From Microbacterium sp. SSM24 (GTDB lineage: Bacteria > Actinomycetota > Actinomycetes > Actinomycetales > Microbacteriaceae): a DNA stretch of 64,000 nucleotides. The notes beneath the pieces are model-generated. The model was not told the origin of the DNA and ran no database searches. It saw only the letters and a program-made list of their open reading frames with translations. The number at the start of each line of letters is the position of its first letter. The first letter of the stretch is position 1. This document shows, piece after piece, positions 31,544-40,791 of this stretch. The DNA is taken from contig NZ_JAPDNQ010000001.1 of NCBI RefSeq assembly GCF_025989145.1, forward strand, positions 2,046,001 through 2,110,000, read 5' to 3'. A program made the position numbers and the translations under genes.

Positions 31544-33057
31544 GCGGCGGTTCCTTTCATGACGAGATCGAGCACACCGTGCTCGTCGATCTGTGAGGCG
31601 GGAAGGGTTTCGAGAACTCGACCGTCGGCGATGACGAGGACGGTGTCGGCGAGGCCGAGCACCTCTTCGATCTCGCTCGACACGACGACGATGGCGTTGC
31701 CCGCGGCGGCGAGCTCACGGATGAGGGAGTAGATCTCGGCTCTGGCGCCGACGTCGACGCCGCGGGTGGGCTCGTCGAGCAGCAGCACGCGGGTGCCGTG
31801 GACCAGCCATCGCGCGAGCAGGATCTTCTGCTGGTTGCCGCCCGACAGGGTGATGGTCGGGCGGTCCGGGTCGGCGGGTCGCAGTTCGAGAGCCTCGATC
31901 TGCGCGCGTGCCGCCGCGCGGGCGCCGCGCTCGTCGAGGAACCCGGCTTTCGCGAACCGCTTCAGCGAGGCGAGAGTGACGTTGAAGTAGACCGGCTCGT
32001 CGAGGACCAGACCCTGGCTCTTGCGTTCCTCGGGGGACAGCCCGATGCCCGCGCGGACCGCGTGGACGACCGATCCGCGTCGCAGCTTCTCTCCGGCGAC
32101 GGTGACCGTGCCCGCCGTGGCGCGGCGCGCGCCGTAGACGGTCTCGAGGATCTCGGAGCGCCCCGATCCCACGAGTCCGGCAAGGCCGACGACCTCGCCG
32201 GCGCGCACCGTGAAGGAGACGTTCTCGAACAGGCCGCTGACGCCGAGCTCCTCCACCGCGAGAACGGTGGGTGCGTCGCTGGGCACGGGAACCGCGGGAG
32301 GGAACACATTGGCGATCTCGCGACCCGTCATCAGGCGGATGAGCTCGGCCGTGGGCGTGTCGGCCACGGGCAGGCCGACCGCGGTGGTGCGGCCGTCCTT
32401 GAGCACGGTGATGCGATCCCCGATCTGGCGGATCTCCTCGAGACGGTGGGTGATGTAGACGACGGCGATGCCCTCGGAGGTGAGCTCCTTCACCACGTGG
32501 AAGAGGTTCTTGACCTCTTCGGTGTCGAGCACGGCGGACGGCTCGTCCATGATGATCAGCTTGATGTCGTGCGAGAGGGCGCGCGCCATCGACACGATCT
32601 GTTTGTTCGCCGCACTCAGTGTGCCCACCTCGGTGTGTGGAGACAGGCCCGGGTGCCCGAGCCGCCGAAGCAGCTCCTTGGTCTGCTTCGCCGCCTCCGA
32701 GCGCCGGGTGAAGCCGCCACGCGCGATCTCGTGACCGAGGAAGATGTTCTCGGCGACCGTGAGGCCGTCGACGACGTCGAGCTCCTGGTACATGGTCGCG
32801 ATGCCGAGTTCGATCGCCGCTTCGGGGTTCGGGATCACGACGGACTCGCCGAGCCAGGTGATCTCGCCCTCGTCGGGTCGGTGCACGCCCGCGAGCGTCT
32901 TGATGAGCGTCGATTTGCCCGCGCCGTTCTGGCCGAGGATGCAATGCACCTCGCCGGGAGCCACCTGGAGGTCCACTCCGCGCAGTGCCTTGACGCCCGC
33001 AAAGGACTTCGTCACGCCTCGGACGTCGAGTAATGCCGATTGATGGTCAACTTTGAT
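31540..33057 (-). CDS. Ribose-type ABC transporter ATP-binding protein
   Basis: A 505-aa tandem ATPase (RbsA/MglA type). The first domain has Walker A GQNGAGKST and Walker B LIIMDEPSA; the second has GLVGSGRSE, LSGGNQQKILLARWL and LLLDEPTRGVDVGA. As in the family, the second Walker A is degenerate. GTG 33057 begins the conserved VRGVTKSFAG region; no strong ribosome site. It is the first gene of the minus-strand arm, divergent from the binding protein at 33328. Confidence 0.9.
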   Translation of the reverse strand: MKVDHQSALLDVRGVTKSFAGVKALRGVDLQVAPGEVHCILGQNGAGKSTLIKTLAGVHRPDEGEITWLGESVVIPNPEAAIELGIATMYQELDVVDGLTVAENIFLGHEIARGGFTRRSEAAKQTKELLRRLGHPGLSPHTEVGTLSAANKQIVSMARALSHDIKLIIMDEPSAVLDTEEVKNLFHVVKELTSEGIAVVYITHRLEEIRQIGDRITVLKDGRTTAVGLPVADTPTAELIRLMTGREIANVFPPAVPVPSDAPTVLAVEELGVSGLFENVSFTVRAGEVVGLAGLVGSGRSEILETVYGARRATAGTVTVAGEKLRRGSVVHAVRAGIGLSPEERKSQGLVLDEPVYFNVTLASLKRFAKAGFLDERGARAAARAQIEALELRPADPDRPTITLSGGNQQKILLARWLVHGTRVLLLDEPTRGVDVGARAEIYSLIRELAAAGNAIVVVSSEIEEVLGLADTVLVIADGRVLETLPASQIDEHGVLDLVMKGTAA

Positions 33058-33327
33058 CACCCGCTGAACATAACACGACTGCACACCGCTTGCCGAGCCC
33101 CATTCCTGCGACGTGCGCTCGCGCTATCGATGCCAGTAGGGCCGGAAAGCCCCGGAATCTCCGAGGTCCGTGGCCGAATCGTTACTTCTGACGAATGGAA
33201 AACAAAAGATGTCGATTGCGCGCACACTTCTGCTACGGTGATCCTCGTCAGCGTGGATTCCCCGAGTGCGGGCAGCTTCCCCCTCGTCGCCACGCTGTGA
33301 AGCTGCATCACATTCAAGGAGGAAACA

Positions 33328-34368
33328 ATGCGCTCACACCTGAAGGCGCGCACCCGACTGGTTCTCACGGGAACAGCGGTCGTGGCGGCCATCGGACTTC
33401 TCGCCGGCTGCACCGGCGGCGGTGCGGACGAGGGAACCGTCGTCGACCAGGGCACCACGACGGAGGAGAACGCGGAGTCGGGCGACACGGTCGTCATCGG
33501 CTTCTCAGGCCCCGCTGCCGACCACGGCTGGCTCGGTGCGATCAACTCAGGCGCCCAGGCGGCCGCCGACAGCTTCGACGACGTCGAGCTGCGCGTGGCA
33601 GAAGGCACCAACGACCCGATCGCCCAGATCGCCGCGGTCGAGACGTTCGTGAACGACGGCGTCGACGCGATCGTGCTGCTGCCGACCGATGGCGCAGCTC
33701 TCACCGAAGCCGCGATGGCCGCGATGGAGGCGGGCATCCCCGTCATCAACGTCGACCGCGAGTTCTCGAGCCCCTTCGCCGCGCGCGCCACGATCCTCGG
33801 CGACAACTACGGCATGGGCGTCAGCGCCGGCACCTACATCTGCGAGCAGCTCGATGGCGAAGGCTTCGTCGCCGAGATCGCCGGCATCGATTCGCTGCCG
33901 CTGACGCAGGACCGCTCGCAGGGCTTCGCCGACGCGCTCGAGGACTGCGGCCTGCAGGTCGACGCCCGCGTGGCCGCCGACTTCACGGTCGCGGGCGGTG
34001 AGGCAGCCGCCTCGCAGCTGCTCGCAGCGAACCCGCAGATCGACGCGATCTGGAACCACGACGACGACCAGGGCATCGGCGTCCTCGCGGCGATCGACGC
34101 CGCGGGCCGCGACGAGTTCTTCATGATGGGCGGCGCCGGAAGCAAGTCCGCCATGGAGGCCATCAAGGCCGACGACACGGTGCTCAAGGCGACGGTCATC
34201 TACCCGTCGACGCAGGCTGCCGACGGCGTCGCGCTGGCTCGTCTGATCGCGCAGCAGAAGACGATGGGCGACCTGATCACCCCGTCGGTCCCGAACCGCA
34301 TCGTGCTCGACGCTCCCGTCGTCACGAAGGACAACGTCGACCAGTACATCGACCTCTCCTTCGAGTAA
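33328..34368 (+). CDS. Sugar-binding lipoprotein of the ABC transporter
   Basis: A 346-aa periplasmic-binding-protein-like family 1 (RbsB-type) lipoprotein. The signal ends in LLAGC (C28); the mature protein starts with a Gly/Glu/Thr-rich linker, then VVIGFSGPAADHGWLGAI and DAIVLLPTDGAAL, typical of ribose/xylose/inositol binders. GGAGGAAACA precedes ATG 33328. The 270-bp gap before it is the divergent promoter region of the locus. A strong hairpin follows the gene. Confidence 0.9.
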   Translation: MRSHLKARTRLVLTGTAVVAAIGLLAGCTGGGADEGTVVDQGTTTEENAESGDTVVIGFSGPAADHGWLGAINSGAQAAADSFDDVELRVAEGTNDPIAQIAAVETFVNDGVDAIVLLPTDGAALTEAAMAAMEAGIPVINVDREFSSPFAARATILGDNYGMGVSAGTYICEQLDGEGFVAEIAGIDSLPLTQDRSQGFADALEDCGLQVDARVAADFTVAGGEAAASQLLAANPQIDAIWNHDDDQGIGVLAAIDAAGRDEFFMMGGAGSKSAMEAIKADDTVLKATVIYPSTQAADGVALARLIAQQKTMGDLITPSVPNRIVLDAPVVTKDNVDQYIDLSFE

Positions 34369-34381
34369 GCCAGACGACACT

Positions 34382-34415
34382 CGCGGGGCGCCCGTCTGAC
34401 GGCGGGCGCCCCGCG
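34382..34415 (+). terminator. Strong intercistronic hairpin after the binding protein
   Basis: CGCGGGGCGCCCG (34382-34394) pairs with CGGGCGCCCCGCG (34403-34415), a 13-bp stem with an 8-nt loop and no T-run. Placed between the binding protein and the catabolic genes, it more likely stabilises the upstream mRNA or attenuates than fully terminates. Confidence 0.6.
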
Positions 34416-34443
34416 CCAACCTCCCGAGAGAGGGGAGATCGCG

Positions 34444-35613
34444 TTGACCGAGACGCTCCGCATCGCCATGATCGGCCACGGCTTCATGGGCGCCGCACAC
34501 TCGCAGGGCTGGCGCGTCGCGCCCCGGTTCTTCGACCTTCCACTCGAGCCCGAGATGACCGTGCTCGTGGGCCGCAACCGCGACGCGACCGAGGCGGCCG
34601 CCCGCAAATGGGGCTGGCACGAGACCTCTACCGACTGGCACGATGTCATCGCGCGCGATGACATCGACGTCGTCGACATCGTCACCCCGGGCGACACCCA
34701 CGCCGAGATCGCGATCGCCGCGCTCGAGGCCGGCAAGCACGTGCTGTGCGAGAAGCCGCTCGCGAACACCGTCGCCGAGGCCGAGCTCATGTCCGCCGCC
34801 GCCGAGCGGGCGGCCGGGCGCGGCATCCGCTCGATGGTCGGCTTCACCTACCGGCGCGTGCCGGCCACGACCTTCGCCCGCGACCTCGTCGCCGCGGGCC
34901 GCATCGGTGACATCCGTCAGGTGCGCGCCGAGTACCTGCAGGACTGGCTGATGGACGCCGAGGCGCCGCTCACGTGGCGCATGCAGAAGGAGCGCGCCGG
35001 TTCGGGTGCGCTCGGCGACATCGGCGCCCACGCGGTCGACCTGACCGAGTACATCACCGGACAGCGCGTCACGACCGTCTCGGGGATCATCGAGACGATC
35101 GTGGGCGAGCGCCCCCTGCTCGGCGAGGGGTCCGGCCTGTCGGGCACCGCGACGAACGAGCGCGGCGCGGTCACGGTCGACGACATCGCCTTGTTCACCG
35201 GCCGTCTGGAGTCCGGCGCCCTCGCCTCGTTCGAGGCCACGCGGTTCCGGACCGGCCGCAAGAACGCGCTGCGCATCGAGATCTCAGGGTCGAAGGGCGC
35301 CCTGGCGTTCGACCTCGAACGACTCAACGAGCTCGAGTTCTACGACGCGACACTGCCCGCCACGGGGCAGGGGTTCCAGCGCATCCTGGTCACCGAGAGC
35401 GACCACCCCTACGTCGGCTCTTGGTGGCCCACCGGTCATATGCTCGGCTACGAGCACGGCTTCAGCCACCAGGTTCTCGACTTCGTCACGGCGATCGACG
35501 CGGGCGAGCAGCCACGGCCCTCGTTCGAGGACGGACTGCATGTGCAGCGCGTTCTCGAAGCGGTCGAGCGCAGCTCCGGCAGCGGCAGCGCCTGGATTCC
35601 GACTGTCGACTGA
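34444..35613 (+). CDS. Gfo/Idh/MocA family oxidoreductase
   Basis: A 389-aa NAD(P)-dependent sugar dehydrogenase. The N-terminal Rossmann motif [14 protein letters not shown], the [14 protein letters not shown] strand and the [12 protein letters not shown] loop (with the catalytic Lys of EKP) are present. C-terminal residues include [15 protein letters not shown]. It starts at TTG 34444 with AGGGGAG at good spacing. It probably oxidises the sugar or cyclitol brought in by the adjacent ABC transporter. Confidence 0.9.
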   Translation: MTETLRIAMIGHGFMGAAHSQGWRVAPRFFDLPLEPEMTVLVGRNRDATEAAARKWGWHETSTDWHDVIARDDIDVVDIVTPGDTHAEIAIAALEAGKHVLCEKPLANTVAEAELMSAAAERAAGRGIRSMVGFTYRRVPATTFARDLVAAGRIGDIRQVRAEYLQDWLMDAEAPLTWRMQKERAGSGALGDIGAHAVDLTEYITGQRVTTVSGIIETIVGERPLLGEGSGLSGTATNERGAVTVDDIALFTGRLESGALASFEATRFRTGRKNALRIEISGSKGALAFDLERLNELEFYDATLPATGQGFQRILVTESDHPYVGSWWPTGHMLGYEHGFSHQVLDFVTAIDAGEQPRPSFEDGLHVQRVLEAVERSSGSGSAWIPTVD

Positions 35614-35639
35614 CACCACCCTCACGGAAGGATGACGCG

Positions 35640-36641
35640 ATGACGCGCCCGATCACTTTGTTCACCGGCCAGTGGGCTGATCTGCCGTTCGAGGAGGTGG
35701 CGCGGCTGGCGGGTGAGTGGGGGTATGACGGTTTGGAGATCGCCTGCTGGGGCGATCATCTGGATGTCTCGCGGTGGGACGACGCCGAGTATGTGCAGTC
35801 GCGGCGGGACATTCTGGAGCGCAACGGCCTCAAGGTGTGGGCGATCTCGAATCATCTGACCGGGCAGGCGGTGTGCGATGACCCGATCGATGCGCGTCAC
35901 CGGGACATCCTCTCGGATCGGGTGTGGGGCGACGGTGATCCGGAGGGGGTGCGGCAGCGCGCCGCGCAGGACATGAAGGACACCGCCCGGTTCGCGGCGA
36001 AGCTCGGGGTGACGCAGGTGAACGGGTTCACCGGGTCGTCGATCTGGAAGGCGGTGGCGATGTTCCCGCCGGCGTCGGATGAGTGGATCGATGCCGGGTA
36101 TCAGGACTTCGCCGACCGGTGGCATCCGATCCTCGACGTGTTCGAGGAGGTCGGGGTCCGGTTCGGGCTGGAGGTGCACCCGTCCGAGATCGCGTACGAC
36201 TACTGGACCGCGAAGCGCACGCTGGAGGCGATCGGGCATCGGGAGTCGTTCGGGTTGAACTTCGACCCGTCGCATTTCATGTGGCAGCAGCTGGATCCGG
36301 TCGCGTTCGTGCTGGACTTCGCCGACCACATCCTCCACGTGCATGTGAAGGAGTCGATCACGAACCTCGACGGCCGCAACGGGGTGCTCGGCTCGCACTT
36401 GCCGTGGGCGAACCCGCGCCGCGGCTGGACGTTCGTGTCCACCGGGCACGGCGCCGTGCCGTGGGAGCCGCTGTTCCGCGCGCTCAACGCGATCGGCTAC
36501 ACCGGACCCACCTCGGTCGAGTGGGAGGACGCCGGCATGGACCGCCTCGCCGGCGCCCCCGAAGCCCTCGCGTTCGTGCGAAAGCTCAACGCCATCACCC
36601 CACCCGGCGCCGCCTTCGACGCCGCCTTCTCGACGCGCTGA
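35640..36641 (+). CDS. TIM-barrel sugar isomerase/epimerase
   Basis: A 333-aa xylose-isomerase-like TIM barrel (AP endonuclease 2 superfamily). Metal-binding blocks include [25 protein letters not shown] and HVHVKES, with [10 protein letters not shown] near the end. It is typical of sugar-phosphate isomerases in Gfo/Idh/MocA gene clusters. ATG 35640 follows AAGGA. About the first 700 bp prefer G/T-ending codons (CTG, GAT, CAT, GTG) unlike the neighbouring GAC/GTC/CTC usage; the last ~250 bp return to the local pattern. Confidence 0.88.
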   Translation: MTRPITLFTGQWADLPFEEVARLAGEWGYDGLEIACWGDHLDVSRWDDAEYVQSRRDILERNGLKVWAISNHLTGQAVCDDPIDARHRDILSDRVWGDGDPEGVRQRAAQDMKDTARFAAKLGVTQVNGFTGSSIWKAVAMFPPASDEWIDAGYQDFADRWHPILDVFEEVGVRFGLEVHPSEIAYDYWTAKRTLEAIGHRESFGLNFDPSHFMWQQLDPVAFVLDFADHILHVHVKESITNLDGRNGVLGSHLPWANPRRGWTFVSTGHGAVPWEPLFRALNAIGYTGPTSVEWEDAGMDRLAGAPEALAFVRKLNAITPPGAAFDAAFSTR

Positions 36642-36649
36642 ACGTGGAC

Positions 36650-36683
36650 AGAGCCGGATGCCTCGGCCGAGGCATCCGGCTCT
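36650..36683 (+). terminator. Palindromic terminator after the sugar locus
   Basis: AGAGCCGGATGCCTCGG pairs perfectly with the next 17 nt (CCGAGGCATCCGGCTCT) followed by TTCCTGT. It is a strong intrinsic-type terminator immediately after the isomerase gene. Confidence 0.8.
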
Positions 36684-36726
36684 TTCCTGTGAACTCCGTT
36701 CCGCGGGGCGGGGCTAAGGTTTGAGC

Positions 36727-37629
36727 ATGGCGACGACACCTCCCGGCTGGTACGACGACGGACACGGTGCTCTGCGCTGGTGGGACGGCGCGCAATGGAC
36801 CGAGCACGTCGCCACGCCCGACCCCGAGACCGAGGGCGAGACGGCTCCGACCGAGGCCGACATCGTCGCCGCGAACGAAGCTGCCGCAGACTCCGGCTCC
36901 GCTTCCGCGCCCGACGAGGCGACCAGCGCGCAGGAGGCCGCAGCGGCGCAGGAGGCCGCCGAGGTCGATGCGGCGACGGCGCTCGGCTTCGGAGTCCCCC
37001 CTGCTGCGGGCACGCCCGTGTACCCGCCCGCCGTGACGGATCACCCGCAGGGCGCCTACCCCGGGGGCTACCCCGGAGCGGATGCCTCGGCCGGCGCCTT
37101 CGTCGCGGCGACCGAGCCGCGCAAGTCCAAGCTGTGGATCCTGTGGGTCGTGCTCGGTGTGTTCCTGCTCGGCATCGTCATCGCGGCGGCGATCATCATC
37201 CCGCTGCTCTTCCTCAACCTCGCGGCCGGCGGCGGATCCTCCGAGGCCTCGCCGTCCGGACCTGACGAGGAGGCCGCCGTGGCCGCCGTCGAGCTGTACG
37301 ACGACGCGTGGCAGAACGTCGACTGCGAGGCGTACATGGCCTCGACGTCGGAGAGCTTCCGCACCGACTTCGGGTACGCGGACTGCGAGTCATTCGAGAG
37401 CGACGCCTCGGACTTCGCGGCCGGCGTGCAGGACTACGTCGTCACGGTGACGGCCATCGAAGCCGGGGAGGGCGAGATCGTCGTCACGACGACCGAGACC
37501 GGCAACGCCCTGTTCGGCGAGGAGGGCGAGCTCGAGCAGCCCGAGCCGCAGGAGTGGGAGTACGAGTACACCGTGGTCGACGTCGGCGGCGAGTGGGTCA
37601 TCGACGAACTCGACGACCTCAACGACTGA
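36727..37629 (+). CDS. DUF2510 membrane protein
   Basis: A 300-aa protein. The N-terminal DUF2510 motif PPGWYDDGHGALRWWDG (about 5-21) is followed by an Ala/Glu/Pro-rich linker, one membrane helix (about 137-165, LWILWVVLGVFLLGIVIAA) and an extracytoplasmic domain (about 175-300) resembling DUF4878-type NTF2 folds (VAAVELYDDAWQNVDC). Function unknown. A TTG six bases upstream is an alternative start. Confidence 0.82.
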   Translation: MATTPPGWYDDGHGALRWWDGAQWTEHVATPDPETEGETAPTEADIVAANEAAADSGSASAPDEATSAQEAAAAQEAAEVDAATALGFGVPPAAGTPVYPPAVTDHPQGAYPGGYPGADASAGAFVAATEPRKSKLWILWVVLGVFLLGIVIAAAIIIPLLFLNLAAGGGSSEASPSGPDEEAAVAAVELYDDAWQNVDCEAYMASTSESFRTDFGYADCESFESDASDFAAGVQDYVVTVTAIEAGEGEIVVTTTETGNALFGEEGELEQPEPQEWEYEYTVVDVGGEWVIDELDDLND

Positions 37630-37633
37630 GGCC

Positions 37634-38428
37634 GTGCCGGAGTCGGTGCCGCGCGAGCGAGACGCGCGCTTCTTCCTCGCCTGCGTAGGGATCGGCCTGC
37701 TCGCGGGCCTGCTGTCGGGCCTGTTCGGCGTCGGCGGCGGAACGGTCATCGTGCCGCTCCTCGTGCTCGCCCTGGCGTTCGATCAGCGCCTCGCCGCCGG
37801 CACCTCGCTCGCCGCGATCGTGCCGACCGCGACCGTCGGCGTGGTGTCGTACGCGCTCCACGACGCGGTGGCGTGGATCCCGGCGCTGCTGCTCGCAGCG
37901 GGTGCCGTGGCGGGAGCGCAGTTCGGAACCTGGCTGCTGCCGCGCCTGTCGATCACGTTCCTGCGATGGGCGTTCGTCGGATTCCTCGTCCTCGTGATCG
38001 TCAGCCTCTTCCTCGTGATCCCGTCGCGCGACGCCATGCTCGAGCTCACGCTGCTCAGCGGCCTCGGTCTGGTCGTGCTGGGTGTCATCACCGGAACCGT
38101 CGCCGGGCTCATCGGCGTCGGCGGCGGCATCATCGTGGTCCCGGCCCTGGTTGTGCTCTTCGGCACGAGTGACCTGGTGGCGAAGGGCACGTCGCTGCTC
38201 ATGATGATCCCCACCGCGATCTCGGGCACGATCGGGAATCTGCGCCGCGGCAACGTCGATCTGGTCTCGGCGGCGGCAGTGGGCATCGCGGCATGCACGA
38301 CGACGGCACTCGGGGCGTGGATCGCGACGCTCGTCGATCCGTTCCTGGGCAACATGCTCTTCGCGGTGTTCCTGGTCTTCATCGCGACGCAGATGGCGAT
38401 CAAGGCGATCCGCGGTCGCGCGCGCTAG
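37634..38428 (+). CDS. TauE/SafE family membrane exporter
   Basis: A 264-aa polytopic protein with about eight helices. The two repeated TauE/SafE motifs are visible: GLLSGLFGVGGGTVIVPLLV (first half) and GLIGVGGGIIVVPALV (second half). The family exports sulfite, sulfoacetate or similar anions. GTG 37634 begins four bases after the previous stop, so it may share a transcript with the DUF2510 gene. Confidence 0.88.
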   Translation: MPESVPRERDARFFLACVGIGLLAGLLSGLFGVGGGTVIVPLLVLALAFDQRLAAGTSLAAIVPTATVGVVSYALHDAVAWIPALLLAAGAVAGAQFGTWLLPRLSITFLRWAFVGFLVLVIVSLFLVIPSRDAMLELTLLSGLGLVVLGVITGTVAGLIGVGGGIIVVPALVVLFGTSDLVAKGTSLLMMIPTAISGTIGNLRRGNVDLVSAAAVGIAACTTTALGAWIATLVDPFLGNMLFAVFLVFIATQMAIKAIRGRAR

Positions 38429-38475
38429 AAGGTGCCGACCGGGAGTGCGGGTCGCCCCGTCGGTAGGATGGCACG

Positions 38476-38925
38476 GTGCCAGTGAACCCCGAGCTCGTCG
38501 GCCGGGAATTCCCCCCGACGCCCCCCTACCTCGTGGGCCGCGAGAAGGTGCGCGAGTTCTCGCGCGCCGTGTTCGCGACCGACGCCCAGCACACCGACCC
38601 GGCCGCCGCGCAGGCTCTCGGCTACGCCGACGTCGTCGCGCCACCCACCTTCGCGATGGTCGTGCAGGACCTCACCCTCCAGCAGCTGCTGGGCGAGCCG
38701 GATTCGGGCATCGTGCTGCAGAACGTGCTCCACGCCGAGCAGAGGTTCCGCTACACGCGGCCGATCGTCGCCGGCGACGAGCTGAGCGCACGGCTGACCG
38801 TGACCGGCATCCGCACGCTCGGCGGCAATGCGATGGTCACGAGCGACGCCGAGATCACGGATGCCGCAGGAGACCACGTCGTGACGGCGACATCCGTCCT
38901 GCTCGTCGGGGAGGGCGAGAAGTGA
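38476..38925 (+). CDS. MaoC-like dehydratase N-terminal (HadA-like) subunit
   Basis: A 149-aa hotdog-fold protein of the FAS1-like/MaoC N-terminal family (PPYLVGREKVREFSRAVFAT, VVAPPTFAMVVQ, LHAEQRFRYTRPI). Mycobacterial homologues (HadA/HadC) pair with HadB to dehydrate 3-hydroxyacyl-ACP. GTG 38476. Its stop overlaps the GTG of the next gene (GTGA). The order dehydratase pair then murB is a common actinobacterial neighbourhood. Confidence 0.85.
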   Translation: MPVNPELVGREFPPTPPYLVGREKVREFSRAVFATDAQHTDPAAAQALGYADVVAPPTFAMVVQDLTLQQLLGEPDSGIVLQNVLHAEQRFRYTRPIVAGDELSARLTVTGIRTLGGNAMVTSDAEITDAAGDHVVTATSVLLVGEGEK

Positions 38926-39335
38926 GCGCCCTCGAGAACCTCGCCGTGGGCGACGTCGTCGCCGAGCGCACCGTGCACCTCACCCGTGAGTCTCTCGTGC
39001 GGTACGCCGGGGCCTCGGGCGACTTCAATCCCATCCACTACCGTGACGACGTCGCCGCCGAGGTCGGCCTGCCCGGCGTGCTCGCACACGGCATGCTCAC
39101 GATGGGCCTGGCCGTCGAGACGATCGTGTCGTGGCTCGGCGATTCCGGTCGCATCCTCGAGTACGGCGTCCGGTTCACCCGTCCCGTCGTCGTCGATCCC
39201 GCCTCGGGCGCCGAGGTCTCGATCGTCGCGAAGGTCGGAGTCGTCGAAGATGGCGCGGCTCGCATCGATCTGACCGTCTCCAGTGCCGAGACCACGGTGC
39301 TCGGCAAGGCGCAGGTGCGCGTCCGGACCGCATGA
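38922..39335 (+). CDS. MaoC-family dehydratase (HadB-like)
   Basis: A 137-aa hotdog-fold hydratase with the catalytic motif YAGASGDFNPIHYRDDVA (Asp/His pair) and the LAHGMLTMGLA helix. It is expected to be the catalytic partner of the preceding HadA-like subunit in fatty-acid chain dehydration. GTG 38922 overlaps the upstream stop, and its own stop overlaps the murB ATG (ATGA), so all three are translationally coupled. Confidence 0.88.
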   Translation: MSALENLAVGDVVAERTVHLTRESLVRYAGASGDFNPIHYRDDVAAEVGLPGVLAHGMLTMGLAVETIVSWLGDSGRILEYGVRFTRPVVVDPASGAEVSIVAKVGVVEDGAARIDLTVSSAETTVLGKAQVRVRTA

Positions 39336-40468
39336 CCGAGGTCGCACCGGTCGCGCTCTCGCGCCTGACGACCCTCCGCACCGGCGGCGCCCCGGAGCGC
39401 CTGTTCGAGGCGACGACGACCGCGGAACTCATCGCCACGCTCCGCGACGTGTGGTCGAGCGGTGACCCCTGGTTCGTCCTCGGTGGCGGGTCGAACCTCT
39501 TCGTCGGCGACGAGCCGTTCGACGGCACGGTGGTCCGCATCCTCACCGAGGGGATCGAGCGGATGCCGTCGCCCCGGCCCGGGTTCGCGCGGCTCAAAGT
39601 CGAGGCCGGCCACGACTGGGACGCCCTCGTCGCCTACTCGGTCGCAGAGGGGCTGGCCGGCATCGAGGCCATGTCGGGCATCCCCGGGACGGTCGGCGCG
39701 GCACCGGTGCAGAACGTCGGCGCGTACGGTCAGGAGATCGTGCAGACCCTCGTCGAGGTCGACCTCATCGACGAAGCGACGGGTGAGGTGTCGACGGTCC
39801 CCGCCGCCGAACTCGGGCTCGGATTCCGCACCTCTGCGCTGAAGCACCACTACGGCTCGGTGCCGGCGCGCCGCGCGGTGATCCTGTCGGTCACCCTCGA
39901 GCTGGCCGAAGTCGGGCACGAGCAGCGCACCATCGCCGGAGACCAGCTGCGCTCCGCGCTCGGTCTCGGCGTCGACGACACGGTCTCGGTCGCCTGGGTG
40001 CGCGAGCACGTGCTCGCCACCCGCGCGCGCAAGGGCATGGTGCTCGACGCCGACGATCCCGACACCTACAGCGCGGGGTCGTTCTTCCAGAATGCCGTGG
40101 TGTCGGCATCCTTCGCACGGACGCTCCCCGCGGCCTGCCCGCGGTGGCCGGTGGCGCCGGACCTCGACCCGATCCTCGTGATCCCGCTCTCGGCGTTCGA
40201 CGGCTACGTGCCGCCGCCCGCCGCCGTCGAGTCCGATGTGAAGGTGAGCGCCGCCTGGCTCATCGAGCACGCCGGGGTGAGCAAGGGGTTCAAGCTCCCG
40301 CGCTCCCGCGCGGCACTCTCGTCGAAGCACGCGCTGGCGCTCACCAATCGCGGCGAGGCGACCGCCGCCGAGCTCGCCCAGCTCGCCCGCTACATCCAGG
40401 GCCGGGTGCAGGCGGAATTCGGCCTCGTGCTTCAGCCCGAGCCCGTTCTGGTCAACGTCGAGCTCTAG
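39332..40468 (+). CDS. murB: UDP-N-acetylmuramate dehydrogenase
   Basis: A 378-aa MurB, reducing UDP-GlcNAc-enolpyruvate to UDP-MurNAc in peptidoglycan synthesis. LTTLRTGGAPERLFEA, the FAD-binding LGGGSNLFVGDE, GIPGTVGAAPVQNVGAYGQE and YSAGSFFQNAVVS (catalytic Ser in GSFF) match the family. C-terminal SAAWLIEHAGVSKGF and HALALTNRGEAT are also characteristic. Cytoplasmic. Length is normal for a type I MurB with the C-terminal domain. Coupled to the MaoC gene by ATGA. Confidence 0.95.
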   Translation: MTEVAPVALSRLTTLRTGGAPERLFEATTTAELIATLRDVWSSGDPWFVLGGGSNLFVGDEPFDGTVVRILTEGIERMPSPRPGFARLKVEAGHDWDALVAYSVAEGLAGIEAMSGIPGTVGAAPVQNVGAYGQEIVQTLVEVDLIDEATGEVSTVPAAELGLGFRTSALKHHYGSVPARRAVILSVTLELAEVGHEQRTIAGDQLRSALGLGVDDTVSVAWVREHVLATRARKGMVLDADDPDTYSAGSFFQNAVVSASFARTLPAACPRWPVAPDLDPILVIPLSAFDGYVPPPAAVESDVKVSAAWLIEHAGVSKGFKLPRSRAALSSKHALALTNRGEATAAELAQLARYIQGRVQAEFGLVLQPEPVLVNVEL

Positions 40469-40584
40469 TCCGTGTCGATCTTCTCGCACGACTCGTCGTC
40501 GATCGCGTCGACCAGGCCCTGGCGGTGCGTCGGAGCGAGGTTCGCCAGTGCGGCGACCACCTCTGCCAGCGTGATGGGTCCCAT
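40465..40584 (-). CDS. 39-aa small protein antisense to murB end
   Basis: MGPITLAEVVAALANLAPTH is followed by RQGLVDAIDDESCEKIDTD. AAGGGGA at good spacing before ATG 40584 supports translation. Its TAG overlaps the murB TAG by 4 bp on the opposite strand. Predicted helical and acidic; function unknown. Confidence 0.5.
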   Translation of the reverse strand: MGPITLAEVVAALANLAPTHRQGLVDAIDDESCEKIDTD

Positions 40585-40676
40585 GAGATCCCCTTCCGTC
40601 TCGTCTTGTGAAGGACGTCGAACGGGAGGCGACGATGTCGACGAAACGCGGTGCCCTGTGCGTCGTTGCGATCGAG

Positions 40677-40726
40677 TCGCCAAGACACGCCGCTGCGGCC
40701 GCATGAGGAGCGGCGTGTTTTGGCGA
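40677..40726. repeat. Palindromic repeat family 1, copy 1
   Basis: Arm TCGCCAAGACACGCCGC (40677-40693) and its near-complement GCGGCGTGTTTTGGCGA (40710-40726) with a 16-nt loop. It lies 66 bp past the end of the aminotransferase gene. Confidence 0.85.
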
Positions 40727-40791
40727 GTGAACGCGCGTGAACGCGCGACTCGATGACCTCGACGTCGGCGGGCGGTGTCGTTCCGGGCGGG

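Noticed and set aside
34444..36641. Specific assignment of the sugar locus to inositol or ribose
   Set aside because: The ABC, Gfo/Idh and TIM-barrel families are used for many sugars and cyclitols; no diagnostic iol or rbs kinase gene is present.
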